A stretch of 64,000 nt of DNA from Mytilus trossulus (lineage: Eukaryota; Mollusca; Bivalvia; Mytilida; Mytilidae): contig NC_086383.1 of assembly GCF_036588685.1 (NCBI RefSeq), positions 60,277,448 through 60,341,447 on the forward strand, in the 5' to 3' direction. Made by a program: the position numbers and the translations under genes. Positions 44,761 through 56,969 of this stretch are shown here, in pieces. Position 1 is the first letter of the stretch, and the number at the start of each line of letters is the position of its first letter. Below the pieces are notes generated by a model. The model did no database searches. It saw only the letters and a list, made by a program, of their open reading frames with translations, and was not told the DNA's origin.

Positions 44761-46827
44761 TGCCCGCGTCACACTGTCCCGATTTTTATGCCGATGGCAA
44801 AACGATCATGGAAATTTTCAAAATCGGGACTGATCGTATCTAGATCGGGCTATTCGTAGTGCCATCTTTTACCATCGTAGAACCATCGGCCACTTTTTCT
44901 AGCCTTCGGGGACAACTTCGGGAATGGTTCTAAATTTTTTAACATGTTAACAAATCCCCGAAGGTGCGGCCGATGTTGAGGGTTCGTATTGAGTTCGTAT
45001 CACCATGCTCACCATCGTAATGTCACCGGGAATGCATCTTTGAACATCGTATTGCATTCGTGTTTCCATCGTTTCCATCGGGTAGTTTTGACATAACGAT
45101 GTCTACACGAATGAATCACGAAGCTATCCGAAGGTCTTACGATGGCAACACGACTTCGTGAAGACCTCGTAATCCCGTCGTGTTGCCATCGAATACAATT
45201 ACGAAGGCGACAAGATGGAACTACGACGACAATAAATCCAGTTAAATGTAAGGTAATTTTCACGCTAAAATACATTTAAAGTGCCATGCGCGATATGCAA
45301 TAGTCAGTCTAATACGGCAGTTAAAAAAGACGTACACAAAACATGGAACTTATATCATATGATTCTATGAGAACAAGAAAGGCGGCAGCGTTGTTTCTAG
45401 TAAGTCAAATGGAACAAGAAGAGCAGCTATAACAGGCTCAGGATTTACTTATACAAGTAAAATATCATTTTTTGTCAATTTTTCATATCAAGTAACATAA
45501 TAAAAATCATAAACGCGCCTCGTACACCAACACTGCAGGTACACGTATATATGGAAACCAACTTTTTCTTTATTATTCTGATTTTTTATGTATCGTCTGA
45601 GTTGTTGTCACACGAATGCTTACTCCAAAACAATTTTGTTTTCCATATGTCATATTTTGCCGCATTTGTTTTCCCCGCATCCTTCCTTTTGTTTATATTA
45701 TTATAACATTCTCCTGGAAAGAGCTCTTTTTGAATAAAAGGGATCAACGAACCCATTACCTTACCTTTATGATAGATCAGTAAATATAGGCATAATTATG
45801 GGTGATTATTCAGACTAGTGCACACATTTAACCGTTCAAACAAAGCAATGCCAAGCGTGGGATCCCTCGTATGTAACATATATTAGGGACAAATATGGAC
45901 ACTATATTTGTATATGACACATGCAGAAAATGGTAGTTGAATATGCATATTTGATACAAAAAACTCTTTTTTTAGAAATTAACCAAAACACTCAGTAATT
46001 GGAAATACCTTTAATATTGTCTTTAGAACCAGCAGGTAAAAGAATGAGCAACCAATTTCCTGTGCATTATGCTATTTCAAGGGGGAAAAAACCCAAATCC
46101 ATCGGCATGACCTTGACATTTGGCCTTGAACGTATAAAATGTCAGATCATTACAAAGAGGAACAATATACCAAATGTGGTTAAAATATTTAGAAGCCTAT
46201 TGGTTTTAGAGTGGCCACAATGGTGATATTGCCTTGTATTGCAACTGCCACTTTGACCTTGACCTTTGAACTTAAAGTCAATAGCGCTTAAGATATTCTT
46301 AACGAGTAACACCATACCAAGTTTTGAGCATTTTGGTTCTAGAGTGTCCATAACAATTTCATCTACACGCAACTTACATGTAGTAGGCGAGGGGATAATA
46401 AACTAAGTTTTATAAGAATTAGACAATATGATATGATATAATATACATTCAATATAGATCAAACAATTTAAAACGCGTGATGCCTTCATCATATAATTTA
46501 AATGCATCGTAAGCTGTACACGACGTCTTTTAGACATCGTATGGCCATCGCGCCATCATCGTAATCCATCGTGTAGCCTTCGTAATCCATCGTGTAGGCT
46601 TCGGCTGAGATATGAAGCTTAAAACCCGTTTTCGGTTAACCTTCGTATGTCCATCTTTTGCTATCGTATATAATTTCGGCACCATCGTATAGACTTCGTT
46701 ATTCATCGTACTTGCTTCGGTCACTTTTTTGTATTTTAACGAAATCGGGACCAACTTCGTACGAACTTACAATTTTAGCAATCGGGTGTCCATCGTATAT
46801 AAAAATCGTGACAGTGTGACGCGGGCA
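44761..46827. mobile_element. PIF/Harbinger-like element, 2.07 kb, TTA target duplication
   Basis: Terminal inverted repeats tgcccgcgtcacactgtc (left, 44761) and gacagtgtgacgcgggca (right, ends 46827) match over 18 bp, and TTA flanks both sides (44758-44760 and 46828-46830). A 3-bp TWA duplication is typical of PIF/Harbinger. Both subterminal regions are full of catcgt and cttcgt words (44830-45240; 46500-46800). A start-like fragment at 45343 resembles a transposase N-terminus, but no full transposase remains, so the copy is non-autonomous. Confidence 0.8.
45343..45432 (+). pseudogene. Possible Harbinger transposase N-terminal fragment
   Basis: ATG followed by 28 more codons (MELISYDSMRTRKAAALFLV, then SQMEQEEQL) and a TAA. 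An alanine/leucine helix followed by acidic residues near the N-terminus is common in HARBI1-like proteins. Support is weak: it rests on composition and on lying inside a Harbinger-like element. Confidence 0.3.
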
Positions 46828-47225
46828 TTATGTTGGTACACACGACAATGTGTTTATCGCACGACAGTCGCACGATTGTGGTAAGACACTCTCAGGACAA
46901 CAAGACAGTGACACGGTAAAAAATCGTAGAGCAAAAAAGTGCATGTTCAATTTCGTCTCACGACACACGACAGCGCCACGATGCTCAAAATATCGTGTGA
47001 CTGTCGTACCACGATCACAGATGACCAACGATTTAACAAAATTTCTTTTCGTGGCGCTGCATAGATGTGTCGTGGGTTCGTTGTGACCAGGGCTTAAGAC
47101 GAACATGTATCTGATCTTACTTTCCATGTAATAACTGTTCGCTTTAACGCAAGAAAGTTGTTTCATAATCCACACCCAGTGCTAATGTTGTATATATATT
47201 TTCACTATGAATAAGGGTTGCTAGC

Positions 47226-47378
47226 TCACAGTCTGGTATCTGTATAATTCCAGAATATGAAAGGGTTATTCCGTTTCCTGTCTGATATTAGCTCACTCTC
47301 TCTTTGCTTGTCGATGAGGGTAGCAGACGTTATTTTTATTTGAGTGCAAAATATTAGAACAAAAACTATCTTATTCAT
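47226..47378 (-). CDS. Possible small secreted peptide precursor (50 residues)
   Basis: From the internal ATG at 47378 the frame begins MNKIVFVLIFCTQIKITSA, a good signal peptide. About 30 residues follow, containing a basic DRKR site before NNPFIFWNYTDTRL and a TGA stop. If cut at KR it would release a 14-residue peptide. No family was recognised, there is no amidation glycine, and a frame this short in AT-rich DNA can arise by chance. An upstream in-frame ATG at 47414 would add 12 residues and spoil the signal peptide. Confidence 0.25.
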   Translation of the reverse strand: MNKIVFVLIFCTQIKITSATLIDKQRESELISDRKRNNPFIFWNYTDTRL

Positions 47379-47559
47379 TATTATTTGTGTCCTTAACATA
47401 CAAAAGTCCCACAAGGATACAGAACTAGAAAATCAAAAATTTCAAACAATAGATTATAAAACATTTTCATATGATTTTTGTTGATGTCCAACAAAAAGCA
47501 TTGGTTCTTTTTCTACTTTGAACAGTTTTATTTGTCTTTTCGGGGCAATTTATTAGTTA

Positions 47560-47910
47560 CAATGTTTTATGAGTTTTGCTCATTGCTGAAGACTACACAG
47601 TGACATGCTGTTGTTAACTTTTTTGACATTGGATCTCTGCTGGACATAAGTCTCATTGGAAGCCGTAATCATACAACTTTATTTTATATTTGATTTGCAT
47701 TTTTACCATATCCGTTGATAAGTAGATATAAGAAGATGTGGTATGCGTGCCAAGGAGACAACTTTTCATCCAAATTTATAAAAGTAAAACATTATAGGTC
47801 AAGGTACGGCCTTCAACACGGAGCCTTGGCTCACTACGAACAGCAAGCTATAAAGGGCCCCAAAATTTTGTATTGTAAAACCATTTAAACATAAGGGTTA
47901 TTTTTCATTT
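47560..47910. repeat. Family D copies in opposite orientations
   Basis: 47560-47690 is a diverged forward copy (tttttgacattggatctctg, then tctcattggaagccgtaatc). 47730-47910 is a reverse copy (gaagatgtggtatgcgtgcc, ataggtcaaggtacggcctt, acggagccttggctcactac). Confidence 0.65.
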
Positions 47911-49254
47911 AAAATGCAAATTATTGGCAGCTGAATTTACCAACATCAGAAATGCTTTAATATTGTCTGTCTAGTTTGGCGTCCTATATTTATACATGTA
48001 CCGACTGTCTTTTCGTAAAATAAAAACCATTTGAGAACATTTAATTTGGATTACAAATGGTAGAGCAGTGTGCGTTTTGTACATGACTGTGTGTAATTGC
48101 ATGATATTCTTTAGGTGTTTAGTTTAACATACTATAGTAGTCGATGGACATGCATACACCAGTTTATATCAATAATACATGACTGAATAAGGGTCGATGC
48201 ACCTCCTTAAACTGTTAATTAGTATCGTGCACTAATAATGAATACATTTTATGATAAATTAAATGTTTGCTTTGTTTTTTGTTTCCTCTTTTATTGAAGT
48301 TGTTGCATTTAAAAACACAGTTTATTTTTTTGGATTGTATCTTGTCATCATAATATTGTTTTTAGTATTTAACTATATGCCTATGTCTGAATTACGACTT
48401 CATATTCAGTACATGCGTGTTGGGTTGTATCATTTTTTAAATATTTACCGCTTAAGTTCAAGCTTGAAGTACAAAATAATTTACACAAAATAATCAAAAT
48501 TTATTATGCAAACTGTACAATCTGAGCAATTCAAAAATATATAATCAGCCCTCAAAGCTGAACGTGTCTAATCAAATGTCTTAAGGCAGAATACAACTAT
48601 CTTTGTCATGCTAAATACATTCGCCTCAACTCGGCCGATTCCGTATCCGGATTCTACCGAGGATGGCCGAGTGATGCTAAATATTGTCCAGTTATTATTA
48701 GGCAATCAGCATCCATGCTTCCGGGCACCACGTGACAAAACAGGTTGCAAGACCAAAGTAATGTTGTGACCTAGTAACAGTTCGGTAATATTCGTCTAAC
48801 ATAGTAAACAGGTAACGTTTTGCATACGTTAATGTTCATATCCAACATTGCAGACACTTTTACTTTGACTACCAGCACATGGGTTCAAATGTCTCATTTC
48901 ATTTATAAAGCTGCCAATCGATCAAAACGTATTAACTGGACGGAACTATTATTGCCTCGTTGTCATAATAACAAAATAAATACCAATAAGTGGCTAAAAA
49001 AAGTTCGGTCCTGTATGTTCAATTATTTCTCCAAAATAAGTTGATTGATTAAAGCCGATTCTGTCCCTGTGCACTGGTTTTATTCCCCGGTATAGAGCTA
49101 ACGCAAACGCTGAATTACCCAGCTGTAGATGGCCCTGTGCCGTTTGATGTGCTATTTTGTGAGTTTTCTATCTCGTGCATTTCTGAAAAGAAAAGTTAAG
49201 TTGATTATTTATAGTAGATAGTCAATGCATACAAATGCTGATCTTTTTGCATTA
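47911..49254. other. No gene; one small GC-rich hairpin
   Basis: AT-rich. At 48629-48672 ACTCGGCC and GGCCGAGT bracket a 28-bp centre, with atgctaaat on both outer sides (a small inverted-repeat relic). No coding family was seen in the 74-76 codon frames at 48263 and 48820. Confidence 0.45.
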
Positions 49255-49450
49255 AAATTAGAAAGATAATACCATAGGAAACATGTGCACTAAGTTTCAA
49301 GTTGATTTGACTTCAACTTCATCAAAAACTACATTGACCAAAATATTTAACCTCAAGCGGGACAGACGGACGAACGGACGAACGAACGGCAGGACGCACA
49401 GACCAGAAAACATAATGCCCCTCTTCTATAGTAGGTGGGTCATACAAATA
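49255..49450 (+). repeat. Dispersed repeat family E with GACGAACG tract
   Basis: Matches 29385-29560 and has more short tandem units (gacagacggacgaacggacg). The 60-codon frame at 49283 lies inside it. Confidence 0.65.
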
Positions 49451-49539
49451 GCAATATATCAATAAATCATTTTTCTATGACATACTTGTGTGTGTGCTGT
49501 CTTTCTATCACGTAGTGTTGTCATATATTTTTAAACATT

Positions 49540-49850
49540 GTCATAAAGCGAGAGGTTTGGCTAATCATTTAACCAGGTTCAACCCACCATTTTTTTAAAT
49601 GTCCAAAAACAGGTTAAGAATATGGCAGTTGTTATCAAATATTTTGTTTCAAAGTATGCAAGCGTGTTTTTTTTTGTTTTTTGCACTTTAATTATTGTTC
49701 CTGTTGTTCCTTGTTTTTCCTTTTATAGTTCATATGTTCCCCCGGATTTGTTTTTCCTCTTATAGTTCGTATGTTTCCCCGGATTTGTTTTTCCCTTAAT
49801 CGATGGATGAATTTTGATCACCGGTATACTGCTGTTGCGTTTATCTTGCA
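49540..49850 (+). repeat. Dispersed repeat family A
   Basis: aaccaggttcaacccaccat, tgatcaccggtatactgctg; internal tandem of ttttccttttatagttcata / ttttcctcttatagttcgta with ccccggatttg. Confidence 0.6.
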
Positions 49851-49930
49851 AAAGATTCAATGATCACTTTTGTTTCATATAAATTTTCCAAAAACAGAGT
49901 ATTCAGATTTAAAAGAAACAATGTATATGT

Positions 49931-50068
49931 TACAGGGAATTTGTTAAATCACTGAACCAAATAGTGATTTTATAAATTCCCTGATTTTGATCAGTGATTT
50001 TACAAAATCCCTGAAATAATTGAGATCTTTTTTACAGATTCACTGATTGTTTTCAGGGAATTTTTAAA
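49931..50068. repeat. Cluster of inverted CAGGGAATTT / TCACTGA motifs
   Basis: Four related words in alternating orientation: cagggaatttgttaaatcac, agtgattttataaattccct, agtgattttacaaaatccct and ttcagggaattttt. This looks like a subterminal or whole fold-back region of a small DNA transposon. Confidence 0.65.
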
Positions 50069-50846
50069 AAATAAATTCATAATTATTGATTGAAAATTTC
50101 TGTGAAAAAGCCTACAGCAGTAACACTCAGCAAGTTTGAGGTTAATCTAGCCTTTATTTTTTAAGTAAGCAGTTTTTATGCACTAAATACTGACATACTG
50201 AAGAAAAATGTATGGCTCAGGCACAGATGTCTTTAAATCAAGAGTAAACATGCACACAAAAGTTACTCCAAATAATTAACATACATGCATATACTATTAT
50301 GGTAAAAATAGCACTTTCGTAACAAAAATAGTGTTAATATCATTGTTTATTCAAAATAACAAACACATTTGTAGAAACAAACAACCAGTGTTGTTTTTAG
50401 TAGTAAAATTTAGTTGATCTTCGAAATGTTATGTAACACTTCTAGACTTTTTATATAAGAAAGGTGGTACATGTACAATTCTGGATAATTATATGAGGTT
50501 TTTATGAAAAGACAAGTTTAACTTACGATAGAGAATTTAGGAAATTGTGAAAATTGAAAACAAAACCAGTTTGATAGGTAGGGATTTTGAATTGGTGGCC
50601 CAGTGCCCGTATGCAAAAAGCTACATAAGTTAAGATTCGTTCCGAACGGACGGACCTTTCTACATGACCTACGATAAATTAGCGTTACGATTTGAAATAT
50701 TAACTTAAGTAACTTTATGCATACAAGCCATGACAACTTTAAGGTGCAAAATATGTTATAGTTGAATAACATAGATTTCACTGTTTGATTTACAACAACA
50801 ATAATATTTATTACTGGAAATCTTTCTGTCATATATGAGTACGCAC
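50069..50846. other. No feature recognised
   Basis: AT-rich. Downstream (minus-strand) flank of the membrane-protein exon; no further exon was identified. Confidence 0.4.
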
Positions 50847-51105
50847 CTGCCATGAAAATAATTCCACCACTTATTCCAAGAAGCACCAATAAAAGTATTC
50901 CCCAGAATGCAAGTTTTGATCCATTTGTGTCAGAATTAGTTTTTTCTCCTAGAAATACTGATGTGTAAAGATTGCTGCGTCCAAATGGATGTAAAAATTC
51001 GTCATTTTGCTGTCTTAGCGCATGCTCAACAAGATCCCGGAATTTAAAGTCTTTCGGAACTGTTTCGTCTGGTTCGAATGCTGCATTTACAAATTCCTGT
51101 GAGGA
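50847..51105 (-). CDS. Probable internal exon of an unrecognised membrane protein
   Basis: The minus-strand frame enters at a strong acceptor (gtctttttcag before 51105) and can leave at GTGCGT after 50847 (phase 1). It codes SSQEFVNAAFEPDETVPKDF, then a charged stretch (RDLVEHALRQQNDEF), then one clear transmembrane helix (KLAFWGILLLVLLGISGGII). The hydrophilic part before a single helix, without a signal peptide in this exon, suits the cytoplasmic tail of a type II membrane protein. A phase-compatible tiny start exon (MGTRANLIV, 54578-54552, donor GTATGT) exists upstream but is weakly supported. Frame continuation beyond the donor, to 50518, has no protein-like character. I do not recognise the family. 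Confidence 0.5.
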
Positions 51106-51109
51106 CTGA

Positions 51110-52619
51110 AAAAGACAACAACACATTGCAATGCAATCATAAAATGTTATAAATATCGGAAAGCCGAAATTTTTCACTCTCTGGTGCTTTTAAAAAACTT
51201 TGAAAAAATGGTAAGAACAATTACTGGTTATAAGAAACATTACAAATTAGCTTCAGTCATCAATTAAAATATTGGCACTATCATAGAGTGTTGAAATACA
51301 CGGGCGAAGATTAATTTTGGCAACCAAATACTCCAATTACACCGCGTTTAAATTTACCATTAAACTTTTAATCATTTCATCAGCAATATAATGGACGTCG
51401 CATGCTGACAAGATTTCGGATATACTACATGAACGTTTGAGATCTACACCCATATTTGGTAGACACTGTCTTGCTTGACCTCTAGTATTCCATGTTGTGT
51501 TTTATAGACTGCTGTTTTTCGTGGATTTTTTTATGTCATGGTGTCATCGCATTTTCTTAAACTGATGATTTGGTTATTGTCCTTCCTATTGGTATATCTT
51601 TTTTTATTAGTATTAAATTTTGTTCGAATATCAGATCACTTCGTTTTTTGTTTGTTTTCCTAACTGTTATATGCATTAAATACACCCAAACATCTATCTT
51701 TACTCGACAACACATCAGTCTTAATGTTTAAACTACATTTTTTCTGAATGCTAGCAAGTTTACTAAAAAAAAAACAGGTAAGCGTCTGTCAGCTTAATAG
51801 GAAAATCATGCAGAAATCTCGTTGAATTGTTGTGTGGGTGAAAGGTCACTGCACCTGAATCAAATATAATGCCGCTATCTTTCTTGATGTCAAAAGCGGA
51901 TACTAAAAACTATGTGCCATGCTACGAGATATATACGATGTACCGTCGTGTTGATTTGTAATCAGATACTGTTTATCAATGGTATTTTTACACGCGTTGT
52001 ATTTCAAATGAAATACGACTTCACAGGTAAACTCTTTCACCTTTCAATTTCAAATAAGATAATAATGATATATTTCGATGGCAAATGATAATTCATAACA
52101 GATTGAAAAGATGCAAGGGATTAACTACGGAAAGATCAAATTGGCAATTAATCAACTGACCTTAACCAAAACATGATAACTGAATTCCTCCTGTCTAACA
52201 AGTATCTGTACAATTGTGTAAATAATTGCAAAATATGTAACTAATTATATACCAAGTGGCCGAAGTTTTGTCATTAATTCATTGACTATTTTCCAGAATT
52301 AGCCATCATTTGTGTAAGAAAAATATACACTCTTCAAATCAACCTTTGACTTTAAATATTTCGACGAGTACGCTTCATTTTTTTTTTGTGTCAGCATTGT
52401 TGGCTATTATAAAAACCACTAATATGACAAAAGCGATGAAATAAAGTTAGAACTTTACTCCAACATCTCAATTTGAAATGTGGTTTTACATGTATAAACA
52501 CAAACTGATTTTGAGGTGATGGTTTGTAGTCGGGGCGGAGTTGAGAGGTGAGGTTAATAGTACTTTTTTTCTTATGGCTCAATAATATTCATCGGTTTTT
52601 GTTTTGTTTTTTAAAAATC
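51110..52619. other. No gene recognised
   Basis: AT-rich, likely intron or intergenic sequence of the minus-strand membrane-protein locus. No repeat was matched. Confidence 0.4.
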
Positions 52620-52820
52620 TAAATAAAAAAGAAGATGTGGTATGATGGCCAATGAGACAACTATCCACAAAAAACCAAAATGACACAAACATTAACAACT
52701 ATAGGTCACCCTACGGCCTTCAACAATGAGCAAAGCCCATACCGCATAGTCAGATATAAAAGGCCCCGATAAAACAATGTAAAACAATTCAAACGAGAAA
52801 ACTAACGTATATTCACTTTC
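52620..52820 (-). repeat. Dispersed repeat family D, reverse copy
   Basis: aagaagatgtggtatgatgg, ccaatgagacaactatccac, ataggtcaccctacggcctt, gcccataccgcatagtcaga; very close to 15115-15300, so relatively young. Confidence 0.75.
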
Positions 52821-55800
52821 GTATACATTTGCATTCTGCATTAAAATAAAAAATATCCATTTTCATTCAGTCTAGGACAAGGTTATACATTCTCAATCTT
52901 ACCAGGCCATAAATATACATTCTTAAAATCTTCATGCCCCCTTACCCTCCAGATTATCAAACGTTTGCCCTTTACTTTCATTGAAAACACATTTTACAAA
53001 TAAACAATAGATAGGTATGGTAAAAATTAACCTGATGTAGGAGACTTTACATTGATTTGTATAAATGTCACGTATAAATGAGGAGGAAGGGGAGGGGAAG
53101 CAATTTTGTGGAATCGAAACCTGATTTTTGTTCGAGCCGGTAACATTGTTTTTATACCGTAAACTAGTACTAACCTTTCATATATATCATGTCGTAAGAC
53201 ACAATCATTCTTTTTTTTTTTTATCTATAATCTCGTTTTCTATGTTGAATATCAATATTATTACAATAATTATTTTAACCTTTAAAGTTCGTTTTTTTGT
53301 TATACTTTTTTTCCGAATGAGAGCAACCTTTAAAAAAAAAATATATATTAATTGAAATATGCTAACTTACGTCAAGCTTAACCATGTCCTCATATAAGCC
53401 AATATAACACACACATTATATTATTTAAAACATTCAAATTGAATAATCATTAAAAACATGAAAGTAAGAATAAAACTCTCGATCCCAATTAAAAGATAGA
53501 ACATAATCTATAACTGCATTAAAATATAATGCAAAATTCAATAATTGCTATATTAATATATTAATAATTAATTGTTGAAATTGCATCACATCTTCGATTT
53601 TGAATGGTTTACTATTGCTCCAAACTAGTTTGTGTATTATGTACACAACAGGTGTGATCGATGGGGACGATCTGACAATACATTTGTACCTGCAGCTGTA
53701 CGTTAAATAATAATGTTGTTGATTAATTAGTATACAAAAAAGATTGGGGCATTTAATCGCTCTTTAAATATTATATTGCCATTTTAATATTATTTTCCAT
53801 GATATATAGATACATGTAAGATACCAGAGGTTGATTTATAGGAGGAGACGGGGAGAAAGCCCATAAGGAGTCAAATTTATGGCTTTTACTTGTCTTACTC
53901 ATAGCGTCTGAACCCCCCTTCTCGATCCCTCCTCCCCACACACCTTTTCTGCCCGGACACCTAAACAGTAGACAAGTATGAACACAAAGTCAATACGTTA
54001 ATGGTAAAATTGTATGTTCTATAAGCTGTATTGCTTCTAAATAAAGTATTATTATTATAAGCGTGTAATTAATTACGTTTTGTCTTTAAAAGTTGTAAAT
54101 GCATTAGAATCTGTTGATTTTCATTGTACACACAAATCTAAAACAATAAATTTTATTTAACAAACGATTATATTTTTCTCTCTCAAATATCAAATTCAAA
54201 ATATCAAGTGACTTATACTGTATCATGTTACAGACACTGAAATTTTATTTCATTTAACAATGATCACATAATTTTATAAATACATCAGGGTTTTCTTTTA
54301 AAATACTACGGCTAAAATATTACCTGAAAGAAACTCTGGTGTTTTTTCTCTAAAATATATTGTTCTATACACAAATACAAAAGGAGCAGGTTACTGCAAG
54401 TATTTTATGTTAGGTTATGAATAAAATTTCTTTCTTTCTAATCCATAGTCATAGAATTAAAACATAATGCCAGTTTAAATCATTATTTTCGCAGTCTTCG
54501 TATCCAATTTTATATTTTTAACATACAAATATAAAACATTTTTACATACCACTATCAAGTTTGCCCTCGTTCCCATCTTTCCCTCAAGTATAAATGAAAA
54601 AAGTCAATTTAAAATAATGTTTTATTTAATAATAGAAATGAGCGAACAAAGCGTTTCCCGGACATACGCTGCAAAATTTATGGTTCATTGAAAAGCAAGC
54701 ATAATAAAGAAAATTTCGCCTTCCGTCAAAATAACGGCAACAGCTTTTCATCGAAGATTTTTAAATCAATATTGCATTAATATAAAAGGTATTCCTTTTA
54801 CTATCAGATCAAAAAGTGAGAAGTTAATTTGCACGTGTCGATCGAAGCGTGATTAAAACGTGCCAGTTTATATTTTTACCGGAAGACTTGAACGCCAGCT
54901 GATATAACATATGTTTCACTCTATAATAAAGATCATCAATGCGTTTTTACTATCGCTAGTGAATCTGTTGCGAACAAAATGTATTGTTTGAACTAGAAGA
55001 TATTTGTTTTTTATGCAAGGTCAAAACATTCAAGGTCGTCGTTGAAGACCTCCCAGCTACATGTACAATGTACGACCGAGATGAGAATATGAATATTTTA
55101 TTTTCATATTTGTCATAAATTTGAATTGGTCTTGGTTTTTTTCTTTTAATTATATTATTCTTAATTTATTGAAAGAATTTTATGTTTTTGTAAATATAAA
55201 AACCCGGATTCTATCTTTATTTAACATTCTGTGATTCGTTTTAAATTCATTGTCATTAGTAACAAGAACATCCCATTTAAATGAAAACGTGGGACTGTAA
55301 TACTAAAACACACCATAACTTTTGGATTGTTTTTTCAATTAATACTGAATCCCAACGACATCAAACTTAAGACTTACGTACATTTTTTGAACGACAGATC
55401 TAGAAAGATGCGATAAACTCGATTCAATAGCACACGGGAACGTATTCTAGTACCCACGGCTTCAATCAAGCTAGTTCAGTGGTCCTATGTTATTTATAAA
55501 TGGATGACATTTTTAGAAATTATTTGTCTAATGGGAACATTATTTTATTTAATAATTAATTAATATAATAATATTATGCTATTATAAGTGGTTCATTTGT
55601 AGAAATTTTATTAATTTATTGATATTAAATCGTTATTTCTTTCTTTAACGTCTGTTTATTGTTCATACCTTACCTGCATATCTATATACATGTATCATCC
55701 CTGTAAAAAGTTGTTTATTTTGTCATTAGCTTAAATCGATTGAAAATGAAGACAGTGAAGTGTTCTTTGATTCGGCGCGTGTTGGTCGCGTGACTCATTT

Positions 55801-56044
55801 CAAACATTTCAATTTCTCTTAAAAAGCAGTAAAGCACTACAGGTTAAAGTCTAAAGCAACCAGGTGTGAAATTTAAAACGGTAGATAAAAATCAATAGTT
55901 TTGTAATAAACATATTTCTATTTTTTGTCGTAAAGAAAATAAGGTCAAGAACTTTCAAACTGTACTTTTCCTGTTATGTAAATCCGAGATTAATTTACCA
56001 ATTAAACGGAATTAAAGGACTCTTATCAAATGGTACGAATGATT
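52821..56044. other. No convincing gene
   Basis: Very AT-rich. The only item of note is the possible 9-codon start exon at 54552-54578 on the minus strand, described with the exon at 50847. No repeats were matched to the rest of the window. Confidence 0.4.
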
Positions 56045-56222
56045 AGGCGGATCCAAGGAGGGGGATCCTGGAGTGCCCTATCCCCTTTTTCGGCGGAAAA
56101 ATTTAATTCATTATATAGGGACCTCTGAAGCATGACTGAAGCGCCCCCTTTTTGTGTCAGTCAGCCCCCCCCCCCCCCCCCCCCCCCACCCCACCTCTGA
56201 TAATTAGTTCTGGATCTGCCAC
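56045..56222. mobile_element. Short inverted-repeat element with a C23 run
   Basis: The left end aggcggatccaagga and right end tctggatctgccactg are imperfect inverted repeats. The interior has gggggatcctggagtgccct and a run of 23 cytosines (56165-56187) followed by accccacc. It resembles a small GGATCC-ended MITE. Confidence 0.5.
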
Positions 56223-56499
56223 TGGAATGCAATGAATATTCATAATTAGTTATATTTTCAAAATTGTCTTCATCCTGAGCTTCTTTTTCTTTCTTTCTAA
56301 CTTCCTCCTGTCGTAAGGAGTACATCAATTGCTTGATTTTCACAGTGATATTAGACGGACGGAAATAGCTATAATCACTTTGGTATTTCACAGTATAAAA
56401 CGCACTTGCTTATTACAAAATATAGGCTTATGGAAGATATCAAAAGTTATTCACTTTGTTTCTTTCTTTACCCTCGCTCCCTCAATCGACCGAAACTAA

Positions 56500-56655
56500 A
56501 ATGTTAGGCCATTTTAGGGGCTAGCTGAGGATAACCTCCGGTGTGGGATTTTCTCGCTGCGTTTTAGACCCATTGATGGCCTTCGTCTGTTGTCTGCTCT
56601 TTGGTCAGGTGTTTTTTTATTTTTTTTATTATATATATTCCCTATTTTAATTCTC
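56500..56655 (+). repeat. Dispersed repeat family C, diverged
   Basis: ttttagacccattgatggcc, ttcgtctgttgtctgctctt, ggtcaggtg, ttccctattttaattctcaa; the order matches 6900-7165. Confidence 0.55.
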
Positions 56656-56969
56656 AATCTTATTATTGACTTAAAAAACTGAGCATATTTCAGTAATAAA
56701 AGTCATAACTTTTCATTTGTAACTTGTATGCTAGATTAAGTTTGGTTTAAATTAAAGTGAATCTTAATGTTATTTTAATCTTCTGATCGCTGAATGTAAA
56801 TTTTACATATAATCCCGTGTAAACTGATAGAAATCAAATTTTATAAGATATATCTCTGGGTCTTTGTTATGAATCAACAAAGCACGTCAAGCCACGCGAC
56901 CCGTTTCAAACAGCTGACTTGTGTATGGATTATGATACATGGACACGAGTAATATCACTCAGTATTGTG

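Larger units (their letters stand above)
44580..47085. mobile_element. CGAC-rich element interrupted by a younger transposon
   Basis: The left part (44580-44757: ccgtacgacagac, gtcgtacggcagtcgtacga) and right part (46831-47085: atcgcacgacagtcgcacga, ctgtcgtaccacgatcac) have the same word composition and are separated exactly by the TIR element at 44761-46827. The outer ends are uncertain; the right one may be gttgtgaccagggcttaag near 47090. Confidence 0.5.

Noticed and set aside
45009..45275. 88-codon minus-strand frame rich in R and H
   Set aside because: Lies in the catcgt-rich subterminal repeats of the Harbinger-like element.
46828..47175. 115-codon frame in the CGAC-rich segment
   Set aside because: Composition follows the short CGAC repeats of a DNA transposon; no domain or start context.
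50518..50846. Extension of the membrane-protein frame to the full 219 codons
   Set aside because: Beyond the GTGCGT donor the residues lose protein-like character, and the sequence before the acceptor is intronic; only 50847-51105 looks coding.
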